DNA of 64,000 nt from Henriciella sp045287255 (lineage in GTDB: Bacteria; Pseudomonadota; Alphaproteobacteria; Caulobacterales; Hyphomonadaceae). The notes under the pieces were generated by a model, which made no database searches, had not been told where the DNA came from, and was given only the letters and a program-made list of their open reading frames with translations. Where the stretch lies: the NCBI RefSeq assembly GCF_045287255.1, contig NZ_CP137142.1, forward strand, positions 1,426,001 to 1,490,000. The letters are read 5' to 3'. This document shows positions 1 through 10,300 of the stretch, one piece after another. Made by a program: the position numbers and the translations under genes. Each line of letters opens with the position of its first letter. The first letter of the stretch is position 1.

Positions 1-1199
1 CGCAGGCTGTTCCAGGCAAACGTTCCGATCACCACCATGAACATCACACCGACAAGAGCCGCGAGTGGGATCATCTCAATCCACTGTGAGCCGACTAGAA
101 TAAAAGCGAGCAGGAAGAGCGCCGCAGAAATCCCTGAAAGACGCGTTCGGCCGCCCGACTTCACATTGATCATGGACTGGCCAATCATGGCGCAGCCACC
201 CATGCCCCCAAAGAAGCCCGTGACGATATTGGACGTTCCCTGCGCCACACATTCCTGAGACGCGCCACCACGCTTGTTTGTGATCTCCCCAACAAGGTTG
301 AGGGTCAGAAGGCTTTCAATCAGACCGATTGCAGCAAGGATCAGCGCATAGGGAAAGATGATATATAACGTTTCCAGGTTTAGCGGCGGGATGGGCGCAA
401 ACCCTGTCTCGCTGCCCTCAAATTTGAAGACGCCATAGACCGGCTCTGAAGACGTGGTGAAAGGAATGTGGAAGGATGGCAGGCCGCCTTTGATGCTGGC
501 AAGGTCACCAACGATCGGCGTATTCAGGCCAAAGCCAATGACAATCGCCGCGACGATACCAATCCCTGCCAACGGCGCAGGGATGACTTTCGTAACTTTG
601 GGCAGGCCCCAGATAATCGCCATGGTCAAAACAATTAGGCCGATCATCATCAACATGTCGGGTGTCGGCAGCCAGTCGCCATTCGGCAGGAAGGAATGCG
701 GGTCAGGTGTTGCAGTGCCCGGGACCTGAAACTGACCGATCTGCGCAAGGCCAATAACGATCGCAAGACCATTCACAAAGCCTAGCATGACCGGATGCGG
801 GACCAGTCGGATGAACTTCCCCATCTTGAAGACGCCAGCGAGCACTTGAAGGATGCCCATCAGGACAACCGTTGCCAGCAGGTATTCAACACCGTGCACG
901 GCTACGAGTGAGACCATGACAACAGCAAGTGCACCCGTCGCGCCTGAAATCATACCAGGTCGACCGCCCATAATGGCTGTGATGAGACCAACAATGAAAG
1001 CCGCATAAAGGCCCACGAGGGGCGGCACCCCAGCAACAAAGGCGAAAGCCACGGCCTCAGGCACCAGCGCAAGCGCCACGGTCAGTCCCGCCAGAATCTC
1101 AATCTTGATCCGATTAGGGGTAAAGGTCGCCCGCTGGGTCTCCGCCCAGGCAGACAGATTCATACGATCAGCATAGTCATGCAGGATGGATCGAGCCAT
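1..1199 (-). CDS. SulP family inorganic anion transporter (C-terminus cut by window edge)
   Basis: This reads as an N-terminal 399-residue part of a SulP (SLC26-type) permease; it starts at the ATG at 1199 and runs off the left edge. The protein is strongly hydrophobic with about ten membrane segments. Early in the protein is the segment AGLTVALALVPEAVAFAFV, typical of SulP transmembrane helix 1. Later come GGMGGCAMIGQSMINVKSGG and RTRLSG, a signature of bacterial SulP carriers. These carriers move sulfate, bicarbonate or dicarboxylates, usually by proton or sodium symport; the substrate cannot be read from the sequence. The usual C-terminal STAS domain would lie outside the window. It is transcribed away from the murA-hisD cluster and looks like its own unit. 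Confidence 0.9.
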   Translation of the reverse strand, partial: MARSILHDYADRMNLSAWAETQRATFTPNRIKIEILAGLTVALALVPEAVAFAFVAGVPPLVGLYAAFIVGLITAIMGGRPGMISGATGALAVVMVSLVAVHGVEYLLATVVLMGILQVLAGVFKMGKFIRLVPHPVMLGFVNGLAIVIGLAQIGQFQVPGTATPDPHSFLPNGDWLPTPDMLMMIGLIVLTMAIIWGLPKVTKVIPAPLAGIGIVAAIVIGFGLNTPIVGDLASIKGGLPSFHIPFTTSSEPVYGVFKFEGSETGFAPIPPLNLETLYIIFPYALILAAIGLIESLLTLNLVGEITNKRGGASQECVAQGTSNIVTGFFGGMGGCAMIGQSMINVKSGGRTRLSGISAALFLLAFILVGSQWIEMIPLAALVGVMFMVVIGTFAWNSL

Positions 1200-1300
1200 G
1201 CGGCGCGTCCTTTCAAGCTTGGGGTCTCATTCTCAAGGGGCCGCCCTACAGCGTTTATGTAAAAACCGCTAGTTCAGGCTACAGGTATTTATGAAGACAG

Positions 1301-1786
1301 CTATCGCGCAGCGCGAACCTGCCCAGCATGTAGCGCGCAGATCAGGGTGAATAGTCGCCTGGACGTATCAAAGTCGACCGTAACCTTGCCCTCTAACCGT
1401 TCGGCAACCAGTTCCGAGCCTTCATTGTGGATGCCGCGACGCGCCATGTCGATGGCCTCAATCTGGTGCGGCGTCGAGTTGCGGATCGCCTCGTAATAGC
1501 TCTCACAGATCATGAAATAATCGCGGATCACCCCTCGGAAAGGGCTCATCGAGAGCAAGAAGATATGTACGGCTTCACCGGCTTCAGTGCGAATATCGAA
1601 GACCAGCTTGCGCTCCTGCATCGAGAGATGAAGCACGTAAGGACCAACATCCTTCTCAAGCACTTCAAAGCTGTTTTCCTCAATCAGATCAAAGATGGCC
1701 ACACGACGTTCGTGTTCCGCATCGGGTCCGGACGCAGCCAGCGTCTCGTCATCAATCTCTACACTGACCAGCCGGTGCTCACCCAT
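1301..1786 (-). CDS. UPF0262 family protein
   Basis: This is a 161-residue protein matching the alphaproteobacterial UPF0262 family, whose function is unknown. The N-terminus (HRLVSVEIDDETL), the EHERRVAIFDLIEENSF block and the acidic SPFRGVIRDYFMICESY block are the parts I recognise. No signal peptide or membrane segment is visible, so it should be cytosolic. An AGGCAGGACC ribosome-binding stretch sits right before the ATG. It follows hisD by 15 bases and is the last gene of the murA-DUF2948-hisD run. That linkage is common in alphaproteobacteria, but I infer no function from it. Confidence 0.85.
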   Translation of the reverse strand: MGEHRLVSVEIDDETLAASGPDAEHERRVAIFDLIEENSFEVLEKDVGPYVLHLSMQERKLVFDIRTEAGEAVHIFLLSMSPFRGVIRDYFMICESYYEAIRNSTPHQIEAIDMARRGIHNEGSELVAERLEGKVTVDFDTSRRLFTLICALHAGQVRAAR

Positions 1787-1801
1787 GGTCCTGCCTGAAG
1801 C

Positions 1802-3097
1802 CTACACTTTGTTCGTTCGGATGGAGACAGATCGCGCGTGAGCTGGCAACCCTTCGGCCTCAGCCAAAGTCAGAGCCGCTGGCGCGAGCGCTGCAAAGCC
1901 ATCCGGTCCAGCCCTTTGAACACTCATTCGCTTAAGAAAGTCATACAGCCCAAGCCCGGAACTAAACCGCGCAGCGCGACTGGTCGGCAAGACATGGTTC
2001 GACCCGGTAACATAATCGCCCAAGGCTTCCGGTGTGTGATGGCCGAGGAAGACAGCGCCAGCATGCTTGATCTGCGGAAGGAGCGCATCCGGATCAGCAA
2101 TTGCGAGTTCGAGATGCTCAGCCGCAATCTGGTTCGCAATGCTGGCAGCCTGATCCAGATCCTGCGCGGTGATAATGGCACCATGTGTGTCCCAGGCCTG
2201 GCGGGCACGTTGTTCTGTCGACAGCTCAGAGAGCTGTTTATCCACAGCTTCACCCACAGAGTTGTCCACAGCTTCATCCACACAGATCAGAATACTTTGT
2301 GAGCTGGCATCATGCTCAGACTGGCTAAGCAGGTCTGCGGCGATCCAATCCGGGTTGGCAGTCTCATCTGCGATCACGAGAATTTCTGAAGGCCCGGCAA
2401 TCGTATCAATCCCGACAGTGCCAAAAACCTGACGCTTGGCCTCAGCAACATAGGCATTGCCGGGACCGACAATCTTGTCGACGGGTTTCAGGCGCCCAGC
2501 GCCATAGGCGAGTGCTGCAACAGCCTGCGCGCCACCAATTGGGTAATACTCATCAACACCAGCTTTCAGGGCAGCATAAGCCACGGCGGGGGCAAGCTGT
2601 CCATTCGGAGCTGGCGCAACCATGACAACCCGCTCGACCCCGGCAATCTTTGCAGGGACTGCATTCATCAGAACTGAGCTTGGGTATGAGGCGAGGCCGC
2701 CGGGCACATACACGCCAACACTATCAAGCGGCGTCCAGCGCCAGCCAAGTTGCACACCTGCCTCATCGGTAAACTGGTGATCTTCCGGGCGTTGCTTTTC
2801 GTGATAGGCAGCAATCCGGTCAGCGGCGAAGTCGATCGCTTGCTTGAGCTCTTCCGGGCACGCATGTGCGAGGCGGTGCAAGTCGACATTGTCCGATTGC
2901 AGCAAAGTCGGATCAAGGGTCAGGCGATCAAACTTTGCCGTATAAGTCGCTACCGCTTCGCCGCCCTTGGCGCGGACATCGGCAATCACCTGCCGAACGG
3001 TTTCGGCAACATCCTCAACAGCGCCGCGTGGCTCTGCAAGAAACGCATCGAACTGATCCTGAAAGTCGCCTTTACGGGCATCAAACCTGCGGGCCAT
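1802..3097 (-). CDS. hisD: Histidinol dehydrogenase
   Basis: HisD catalyses the last two steps of histidine synthesis, the NAD- and zinc-dependent oxidation of L-histidinol to L-histidine, in the cytosol. At 431 residues it has the normal length. Recognisable features are IVGPGNAYVAEAKRQVFG, IAGPSEILVIADE, the zinc-ligand region SQSEH, GDYVTGSNHVLPTSRAARF and the C-terminal GLPAHARSVSIR with the last metal-binding His. It begins two bases after the DUF2948 gene, so the two are probably translated from one mRNA together with murA. A stretch of its coding DNA (2238-2282) forms four 12-base repeats resembling DnaA boxes. The protein there aligns without insertion to the E. coli enzyme as I recall it. 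Confidence 0.97.
   Translation of the reverse strand: MARRFDARKGDFQDQFDAFLAEPRGAVEDVAETVRQVIADVRAKGGEAVATYTAKFDRLTLDPTLLQSDNVDLHRLAHACPEELKQAIDFAADRIAAYHEKQRPEDHQFTDEAGVQLGWRWTPLDSVGVYVPGGLASYPSSVLMNAVPAKIAGVERVVMVAPAPNGQLAPAVAYAALKAGVDEYYPIGGAQAVAALAYGAGRLKPVDKIVGPGNAYVAEAKRQVFGTVGIDTIAGPSEILVIADETANPDWIAADLLSQSEHDASSQSILICVDEAVDNSVGEAVDKQLSELSTEQRARQAWDTHGAIITAQDLDQAASIANQIAAEHLELAIADPDALLPQIKHAGAVFLGHHTPEALGDYVTGSNHVLPTSRAARFSSGLGLYDFLKRMSVQRAGPDGFAALAPAALTLAEAEGLPAHARSVSIRTNKV
2238..2282 (+). repeat. Four 12-bp repeats resembling DnaA boxes inside hisD
   Basis: The plus strand carries TTATCCACA at 2238, TCACCCACA at 2250, TTGTCCACA at 2262 and TCATCCACA at 2274, spaced exactly 12 bases apart. 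The first is a perfect consensus DnaA box, two differ at one base and one differs at two. In the hisD reading frame the block encodes a four-residue period (VDEA, VDNS, VGEA, VDKQ). Whether DnaA binds here is unknown; the pattern may be a by-product of repeated codons in an amphipathic helix. Confidence 0.5.
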
Positions 3098-3099
3098 GT

Positions 3100-3552
3100 C
3101 TAACGCCGCCTCTTGTCATGGTCAGGCGTATGGCGGGTCACCCACTCATACTGACTATCGAGCAGCGTGACATCGAGCGCTTCAGTGTCCAGCGCAAGCT
3201 CGCCATCACCTGAGAACAGGATAGAGACTTTACCGCCCGGTGGTTCATCGGCTGGGCTGAACGTGATGGACAGCAAGGACATGACCATATCCGGGTCAGC
3301 CTTACTAATCGCGCGGGTCTTCACACCGAGGACACCATCAAAAGCCAGAATCGCGCGCACACGATGCTTCGGCCCCTTCCTGGTCTTGGCGTCTTCCCAT
3401 TGGAAGCGATTGACTTCGAGCGTGAAGCGATGGCGCTTCTTGTCATATTTCAGGTTCTCGGCCTTCAGGACAGCATCCTGAACCGCTGCTGAGATGATCT
3501 CCAGATCGGCGGCATCTTCTGCCATAAGCCGCAGCGGTTTTGTATCAGCCAT
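3100..3552 (-). CDS. DUF2948 family protein
   Basis: This 150-residue protein belongs to DUF2948, a family I know mainly from alphaproteobacteria next to hisD and murA. Visible features are an N-terminal LRLMAEDAADLEIISAAVQD segment, a basic central FTLEVNRFQWED block and a conserved RVRAILAFDGVLGVKTRAI stretch. It has no signal peptide or transmembrane helix. It is separated from murA by three bases and from hisD by two, so all three genes are surely co-transcribed. No biochemical function is known to me, and I do not assign one from context. Confidence 0.85.
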   Translation of the reverse strand: MADTKPLRLMAEDAADLEIISAAVQDAVLKAENLKYDKKRHRFTLEVNRFQWEDAKTRKGPKHRVRAILAFDGVLGVKTRAISKADPDMVMSLLSITFSPADEPPGGKVSILFSGDGELALDTEALDVTLLDSQYEWVTRHTPDHDKRRR

Positions 3553-3555
3553 AGT

Positions 3556-4836
3556 CTATTCTTCCTCGCCGGAAACACGCCGAATATCGGCCCCACATCC
3601 ATTTAGTTTCTCTTCAAGCCGTTCAAAACCCCTGTCGAGGTGATAGATACGCCGCACCTCTGTCTCACCTTCTGCCGCAAGCGCTGCAATCACCAGTGAA
3701 ACAGATGCGCGCAGGTCTGTCGCCATGACGGGCGCGCCACGTAGTTTTTCAACGCCTTTGACGACGGCTTCCTTACCGCGCACCTGAATATCTGCGCCAA
3801 GGCGAGAGAGCTCCGGGGCATGCATGAAACGGTTTTCGAAGATATTTTCGCGAATGATGCTTGTGCCATCCGAAATAGACATCAGCGCCATGAACTGGGC
3901 CTGCAGGTCGGTTGGGAAGCCGGGGTGAGGCTGGGTATCGACATTTACGGCTTTGAGGTCATGGCCATTGCGTTGAATACGGATAGTGGCGGCGCCTTCA
4001 TCGGTATCGACCGTGACACCTGACTGCTGTAGCGCATCGACCATGGCACTGAGCGCCTGAACCGGTGCCCCTTCTAGCGTGACATCGCCGCCAGCCGCAG
4101 CTGCGGCCATCGCATACGTCCCGGCTTCGATCCGGTCGGGCATCACCGAGTGGGTGGTTCCGTTGAGGCTTTCAACACCCTCGATACGGATGGTCGAGGT
4201 TCCTGCGCCACTGACCTTTGCGCCCATTTTGTTGAGGCAATCAGCAAGATCAGCAATCTCTGGCTCACGTGCAGCATTCTCTAATATGGTTTCACCCTTG
4301 GCCAGCGTTGCGGCTAGCATCGCATGCTCGGTTGCCCCGACAGAGACAAATGGGAAGACGATGGTTGCGCCTTTCAGTCCATGGATCGCAGCGGCTTTGA
4401 CATAGCCAGACTCGACTTTCAGGTCCGCGCCCATCGCCTCAAACGCTTTCAGGTGCAGGTCGACGGGCCGTGCCCCAATCGCGCAGCCACCGGGAAGCGA
4501 CACAGTTGCATGGCCTTCACGTGCCAGCATTGGGCCAAGCACATTAAAACTCGCCCGCATTTTACGCACCTGTTCATAGGGCGCGATGGTGGAGCTTAAC
4601 TCAGCCGCATTCAGACGGCACTCGCTGTCGCCTTTCGGCCAGTAAACCTCCACACCCAAGCTGGCGAGAAGCTGGCTCAGGAAACGTGTATCCGCCAGAT
4701 TTGGCATATTGGTCAGCGTAAGCGGCTCACGCGTCAACAAACACGCCGCCATCAGCTTCAGGGCCGAGTTCTTGGCCCCTGAAACCGCAATTGAACCTTT
4801 GAGCTTGCGCCCGCCCGTAATCAAAAGTCTATCCAT
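3556..4836 (-). CDS. murA: UDP-N-acetylglucosamine 1-carboxyvinyltransferase
   Basis: MurA adds enolpyruvate from PEP to UDP-GlcNAc, the first committed step of peptidoglycan precursor synthesis. I start it at the ATG at 4836 (MDRLLITGG), giving 426 residues, the family norm; the frame is open 14 codons further upstream, but those residues do not look like MurA. Lys22 in SGAKNSALK and Cys118 in LPGGCAIGARPVDLHL match the substrate-binding lysine and the PEP- and fosfomycin-reactive cysteine. The final segment DRGFERLEEKLNGCGADI is also characteristic. With Cys in place, the enzyme should be the fosfomycin-sensitive type. It heads the murA-DUF2948-hisD-UPF0262 run. Confidence 0.97.
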   Translation of the reverse strand: MDRLLITGGRKLKGSIAVSGAKNSALKLMAACLLTREPLTLTNMPNLADTRFLSQLLASLGVEVYWPKGDSECRLNAAELSSTIAPYEQVRKMRASFNVLGPMLAREGHATVSLPGGCAIGARPVDLHLKAFEAMGADLKVESGYVKAAAIHGLKGATIVFPFVSVGATEHAMLAATLAKGETILENAAREPEIADLADCLNKMGAKVSGAGTSTIRIEGVESLNGTTHSVMPDRIEAGTYAMAAAAAGGDVTLEGAPVQALSAMVDALQQSGVTVDTDEGAATIRIQRNGHDLKAVNVDTQPHPGFPTDLQAQFMALMSISDGTSIIRENIFENRFMHAPELSRLGADIQVRGKEAVVKGVEKLRGAPVMATDLRASVSLVIAALAAEGETEVRRIYHLDRGFERLEEKLNGCGADIRRVSGEEE

Positions 4837-4895
4837 GAAACGTTCTATAAGCCGCGTCGCGGCAAGAGAAAGGCGCAAATGCGGCTATTGTGCTG

Positions 4896-6026
4896 TCATT
4901 GCCTCGATATACGCCCGCCTATCATGGGTTTCGGTGCGCCTGTCGTCATTGGGAAACTGATTGGTAAGCCACGCAGGGTCCGCGCCGCCAGAAGCGCAAA
5001 GGCCTCAGCTTCAATCGAATCACCACGCCAGCCAACCTGCTCGGCTGTCAGGATTGGGCACGGCAAAGCCTTTGCGAGCATGTCCATCAGAACAGGATTG
5101 TGCCGACCGCCGCCACTGGCAATCACTTTGGTCGGGGTCTCTGGAAGTTGGGCTAAACCTGCCGCAACAGCAGCGGCTGAAAATGCAGTGAGGGTCGCTG
5201 CGCCATCTGCGAGCGAGAGCCCACGCGCCATCCCGGCGTGAAAGTCATAGCGATCAAGCGATTTTGGCGGGGTTTCCGAGAACCATGGATGCTCCAATAA
5301 ATCAGCGAGCAAGCCTTCGTGGACTTGTCCGGCGGCTGCCAACCGCCCTCCTTGGTCATAAGTTCCCTGATCGTGACCCTCGACCCATTCATCAATGGGA
5401 CCATTCGCTGGCCCGGTATCAAAGGCGATCAGCGCACCATCGGACATACGTACGGTTATATTGGCCACCCCACCCAGATTCAGCACGGCCATTGGCTGAC
5501 TGCCTTGCCCGGCCATCAATGCGGCATGATAAGCTGGTGCGAGCGGAGCGCCCTGCCCGCCCACAGCTACATCATCAGAGCGGAAGTCATAGGCGACAGG
5601 CATGGCAAATACCTGTGATAACGCCTCGGCATCGATTAGCTGAAGCGTTGCTCCCTTGGCCATATCAGTTGGCCGGCGATGCAGAACGGTCTGCCCATGG
5701 ACCCCGGCGAGCGATACATTGCGATCACCAGCCTGCGCCATGAGCTTTGAAAAAGCGTCAGCATGGGTGGCAGTGATGACCTCTCGAGCCGCCGCGAATG
5801 GCGCATCCGGTTGTGGCCCCTGCCAATTCCATTCGCGCGCAGCATCTGTAGCGATTTGCAAGACCGAGCGCTCCTCAGGTGTGTACTTGCGCTCAATGAC
5901 GGGGCCAAACTCGAAAATACGCTCTCCGTCGGTCAGCAAGAGCGCCCCATCCACCGCATCCAGAGAGGTTCCGGACATAAAGCCCGCTACCCAGATCGGA
6001 TCAAAATTATCTGCCACCCTGTTCAA
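4896..6026 (-). CDS. anmK: Anhydro-N-acetylmuramic acid kinase
   Basis: AnmK phosphorylates and opens 1,6-anhydro-MurNAc released by lytic transglycosylases, feeding recycled wall sugar back into MurNAc-6-phosphate. The 376-residue protein shows the nucleotide-binding start GFMSGTSLDAVDGALL, the HGQTVLHRP-type substrate loop (here HGQTVLHRRP), LNLGGVANITV, FDTGPANGPIDEWV and a late ASGGGRHNPVLM. It lies 59 bases upstream of murA on the same strand and is divergent from tyrS. Together with the lytic transglycosylase at 54757-56802 it suggests active wall recycling. Confidence 0.95.
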   Translation of the reverse strand: MNRVADNFDPIWVAGFMSGTSLDAVDGALLLTDGERIFEFGPVIERKYTPEERSVLQIATDAAREWNWQGPQPDAPFAAAREVITATHADAFSKLMAQAGDRNVSLAGVHGQTVLHRRPTDMAKGATLQLIDAEALSQVFAMPVAYDFRSDDVAVGGQGAPLAPAYHAALMAGQGSQPMAVLNLGGVANITVRMSDGALIAFDTGPANGPIDEWVEGHDQGTYDQGGRLAAAGQVHEGLLADLLEHPWFSETPPKSLDRYDFHAGMARGLSLADGAATLTAFSAAAVAAGLAQLPETPTKVIASGGGRHNPVLMDMLAKALPCPILTAEQVGWRGDSIEAEAFALLAARTLRGLPISFPMTTGAPKPMIGGRISRQ

Positions 6027-6076
6027 ACTCGATCCATCCCATGCTAACCGCGCCGCTTCAGACGAAAGATGATCCG

Positions 6077-7330
6077 ATGAGCGACTACAAATCCGAATTT
6101 CTCCGCACTTTGGACGAGCGCGGTTACATTAAGCAAGTCACCCATACCACCGAGATGGATGACTATTGCAATGCGGGTGTACCAGTTGCCTATATCGGGT
6201 TTGATGCGACGGCGAGCAGTCTGCATGTGGGCTCGCTTGTTGGCATCATGATGTTGCGCCGCTTACAGCAGGCTGGCGGCAAGCCGATTGTCCTGATGGG
6301 CGGCGGAACGACCAAGATTGGTGACCCGACCGATAAGGCTGTCTCCAGGCCGATCCTGACGGAAGAGGCCATTGCAGCGAATATTGAAGGCATCAAGAAA
6401 GCCTTTGAGCCCTTCCTGACCTTTGGCGAGGGACCGACCGATGCGGTCATGGTCAATAATGACGACTGGCTCAGCCAGCTCGGCTATATTGAGATGCTGC
6501 GTGAGGTCGGGAAATTCTTCACCATCAACACAATGGTGAAGCAGGATACAGTGGCGCGCCGCCTGAAAGCCGAAGAGCCTTACACCTTCCTCGAGTTCAA
6601 CTACCTGCTCCTGCAATCCTATGATTTTCTAGAGTTGGCTCGTCGGCAGAACTGCCTGATGCAGATGGGTGGCTCTGACCAATGGGGGAATATTGTTGGC
6701 GGCGTCGACCTGAACCATAAAGCCGATGGCCGTCAGGTGTTTGGCATTACCAGCCCTCTGATCACCACGGCAAGTGGCGGCAAAATGGGTAAAACCGCTG
6801 ATGGAGCGGTCTGGCTGAATGCCGACATGCGTAGCCCTTACGAATACTGGCAGTTCTGGCGCAATACAGAAGATGCCGATGTTGGCCGTTTCCTCCGCCT
6901 GTTCACCGACATCTCACTTGAAGAGATTGCGAAACTTGAGGCGCTTGAAGGCGCTGACATCAATCAGGCCAAGATTGCACTCGCCAATGCGGCAACAGCG
7001 ATGCTGCATGGTGAACAGGCCGCAAAAGAAGCTGAGGGCGCCGCACAGAAAGCGTTTGCTGGGGGCGGTGTTTCTGCCGACCTGCCTACTTTTGAAATCA
7101 ACACTGCCGATTACCCTGATGGCCCCACAACAGTTGCTCTGTTGCGCGCCGGAGAGCTGGTCTCATCGAATGGCGAAGCCCGGCGCAAGCTGAATGAAGG
7201 CGCTGTTCGCGTGAATGATGAGAAAATCATGGCCGATCAAGGTCATGCCTGGGCGGACATTCTGGACGATGTATCTGCCTTCAAGGTGCAGGTTGGCAAG
7301 AAGCGGATCGCGCTCGTTAAGCCAACCTAA
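6077..7330 (+). CDS. tyrS: Tyrosyl-tRNA synthetase
   Basis: This class I synthetase charges tRNA-Tyr. From the ATG at 6077 (MSDYKSEFL) it has 417 residues. An in-frame ATG at 6041 would add 12 poorly conserved residues and lies only 15 bases from the divergent anmK start, so I prefer the later one. Signatures are HVGSLVGIMMLRRLQQAGG (HIGH-like), GSDQWGNIVGGVDL (tyrosine pocket), the KMSKS equivalent GGKMGKTADGAVWL and a C-terminal S4-type RNA-binding domain (LVSSNGEARRKLNEGAVRVN). Its stop codon overlaps that of the convergent yhdP-like gene by four bases. Confidence 0.96.
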   Translation: MSDYKSEFLRTLDERGYIKQVTHTTEMDDYCNAGVPVAYIGFDATASSLHVGSLVGIMMLRRLQQAGGKPIVLMGGGTTKIGDPTDKAVSRPILTEEAIAANIEGIKKAFEPFLTFGEGPTDAVMVNNDDWLSQLGYIEMLREVGKFFTINTMVKQDTVARRLKAEEPYTFLEFNYLLLQSYDFLELARRQNCLMQMGGSDQWGNIVGGVDLNHKADGRQVFGITSPLITTASGGKMGKTADGAVWLNADMRSPYEYWQFWRNTEDADVGRFLRLFTDISLEEIAKLEALEGADINQAKIALANAATAMLHGEQAAKEAEGAAQKAFAGGGVSADLPTFEINTADYPDGPTTVALLRAGELVSSNGEARRKLNEGAVRVNDEKIMADQGHAWADILDDVSAFKVQVGKKRIALVKPT

Positions 7331-10300
7331 CCCCCTTGGCCAGAGCCGGGAGCCGGGGCAATCACCTCATCTTCCGGTAGCTCAGGCAACTCGCTCGGTG
7401 GTTTCAGATTCGGATCAACCGGAAGCGCTTCGGGAATACTTGTGTCAGATGGATTCTCAAAAATCCGCCGCAGGATGCCTGGCGTAACGGCTGAGAGCGG
7501 GTTCACGGCGACCTGCGCTTTCTCAAGCGTGCCGCGAACTGAATAGGTGATTGAGAAAATCCCCTCGCCTTTCCGCCCCACAAACAGGTCCCCAATAATC
7601 GGCACGCCACCAAGGGCTGAGTTAACCCCGAAGCTCGGCACCAAAACGCCATCCATCTCAATGCCTTCACCATCTGTGCCGATCCAGCCATTCGCTGTCA
7701 GGCCCAGAGCGGGCCCATTAGCGCGGCCACCATCGATGATGTAACGTCCGCCACCAACCGAGACCGGGATCACGATATCACTGAAAAGTACGCCATCCCC
7801 TGACAAGGTATCGGATAACCCGCGAAGGGACGCGAGCGACAGGATCTGTGTCACGAATGGCGCATTGACCAGGCGCGCATCGGTGACGCTGACCAATAAC
7901 CGCGTCGGTTCATCCCCACGCGAAAGTGTGCCCCGTAAATCAAGGGCGCCCCCTTCGATAAACTCAAGGCCAAGGAAGGCCTCTGCAAGGAAACCAGCAT
8001 TGCCCGCGGTCAGTGATATTTCAGGGGGGCCATTATCGCGATTTTCGTATCGCGCCGAAAGCGTCTCACCAGTTGTTGTGGTTCCGGTTGCGCTGGCCTC
8101 CAGCAGGCGATCGAGAGCAGTCTCCACCCGCGCTTCGGCATCGGTGAGGTCAAGCCCGCGGCGCAAACGTAACCGCTCCACATCAGCCTCAAGCCGAAGC
8201 GGCAAACTGAACCCGTCCGTGCTTCCATCTTCAAATTCACCTGCGCCGCGCAAGATCGGATCAAGGTTCAAAAACGCTCCTGTGAAGACCATATTGGCTT
8301 CCCCATTGCGTGTTCGACTGATCTCGCCTGACAGGTCAGCCGTCCCATCGATGAACAAACGACGCAATTGTAAACTCTCAAGCCGCCCATCGGACTGAAG
8401 ACGAATATCTCCATCAATAATCGCCGTCTCACTCTCGAGCAGGACAGAGGACTCATTTAGACCATCCTCACCCGCATAGATGATCACGGCACGGGCAGGC
8501 TCGCCAGCAGGCTTTGACCAGCCAATCTCATCAATCGCCAGTCGTGCGCCACGCAGGTCAAAGCCGAACTTGGCGCTCCCCAATCCTTCGGCAGAAACCT
8601 CGCCCTGCACCTCAACCGGCACTTCCCCGGTAAGATAGGCCCGCCCGACCAGACCAAACTCATTGAGGATATCCGGGCTCAAAACCCCGCTGGCGGACAG
8701 ATCAGCAGGTCGATTGTCCGGCCCAAGACCATCGCGCCAGGTGAACTGTACCGGAACCGCACCAAGGTCAGCAAAACCACTCAGAACCAGTCGCTCCTGG
8801 GTCATATCAACATTGATCCGCCCGCCGGTAAGAGATTGTTCCAGAACAACATCCTTCAGACCCGCCTGCTCGATGACCCCGGTAACCTTCAGATTTGTGT
8901 CTTCAAACGGCACCTGCCCCACTGTCGGACGAGAGAATTCAAACCGCGCAGTCGCCTGACCACTCACGCGTTCCGGATCAAAGCCGGTATTTTCCTGAAG
9001 CTTGACCCGTGACTGCGAAAGCTGGCGTAGGATAGAGACAACCGGCCCTGAGCCTTCGGCCACAACGAAGAAATCCTCACCTCTCGGATTAAAAGCTGGA
9101 AAATCCACGCGCCCGGAATCGATGACCCAATCATCATATAGCGCCTCGGTAACGGTGGCCGAAAAACTATTGCCGCCAACCTGCCCTGTGCCGATGGCGC
9201 TTCTGACAGGCGGCATATCGGACAGGAACCGCACTTGCCCATCCTGAAAGCCGAAGGAAACCGCAAGGTCTTCGTCACGCAGATAACCTTCAGCCCGGCT
9301 GTCAGGCCTGAGCTTCAGCACTGCATTCGCCCCTGTCACGCGAATGTCTTCAATCCGGTCCCTGACAAATCGCCGGCCACCATCACCGAGTGTTTCCGGC
9401 CAGAAGGACAAGACCGTCTCCTTGCCGGTTTCGCCTACCATTTCCGCGGCAAGATCGATCGCTACAGGAATCTCGCCTGGTTCATACTCTATCGAAAAAT
9501 CCGCCTGGCCAGCTGCTGAGAAATTCAAATCGCCATATGTGGCGTTCAAACGTTCAACTTCAAAAATGGAGTAATCGTCCGAAGTGTCAGCGCGCAGATC
9601 AACCGTTTCAAATGTCCAGGCCTGCGGAAAGTATGGGGTCAAATTCACCTGCACATCGGTTCCGGTTAACTCCAAACGATGCAAGGCATTGTCGGACAAG
9701 ATATTACTCAACGATCCACTGAACACGCCCGAAACCTGATCAGCAGCTAGGCTGACTCGCCGAATGTCGAGTATATCGGCACCGGGACGATAGGATAACC
9801 AGGCGTCAATCTCAGACAGAGTGATCGGCAGGGTTTGCAAAGCCAGACTGCCATCTTCGCGAGCCAGAACCATTTCAATCTCTTCGAGCCCTTCCGCCTC
9901 GCTCGCACGCGCCGCAAACGATGTTCCGATTGACAAGTCCTCACCGCCACTGAGCGCCTCAACCCCGGCCAGAGACAGCAGATCAGATAAACGCCAGATT
10001 CCAAGATCCAGATTCGCCTGAATGTCAGCGGTTTGTCCGGAGGTAGTAATCAAGGCGGCAAACTCTCCGGGCAATCCAATCCCGGCACCACTACCGCTAA
10101 GCGAGAGCGACCAATCCTGATCACTATGTTCCAGACCACCCGAAGCCGTTTCGATTGTCGCGATAACCCGGTCTTCTTCGCCTAGAATACGGATATCCAT
10201 CTTGTCGAAGGACAGGCTGTCGAAGGCGACAGATTGATTGAAAATACGCAAGCCTGCACGAACATCCGCAAGCACCCGGTTGATCAGATCAAGCCATTCC

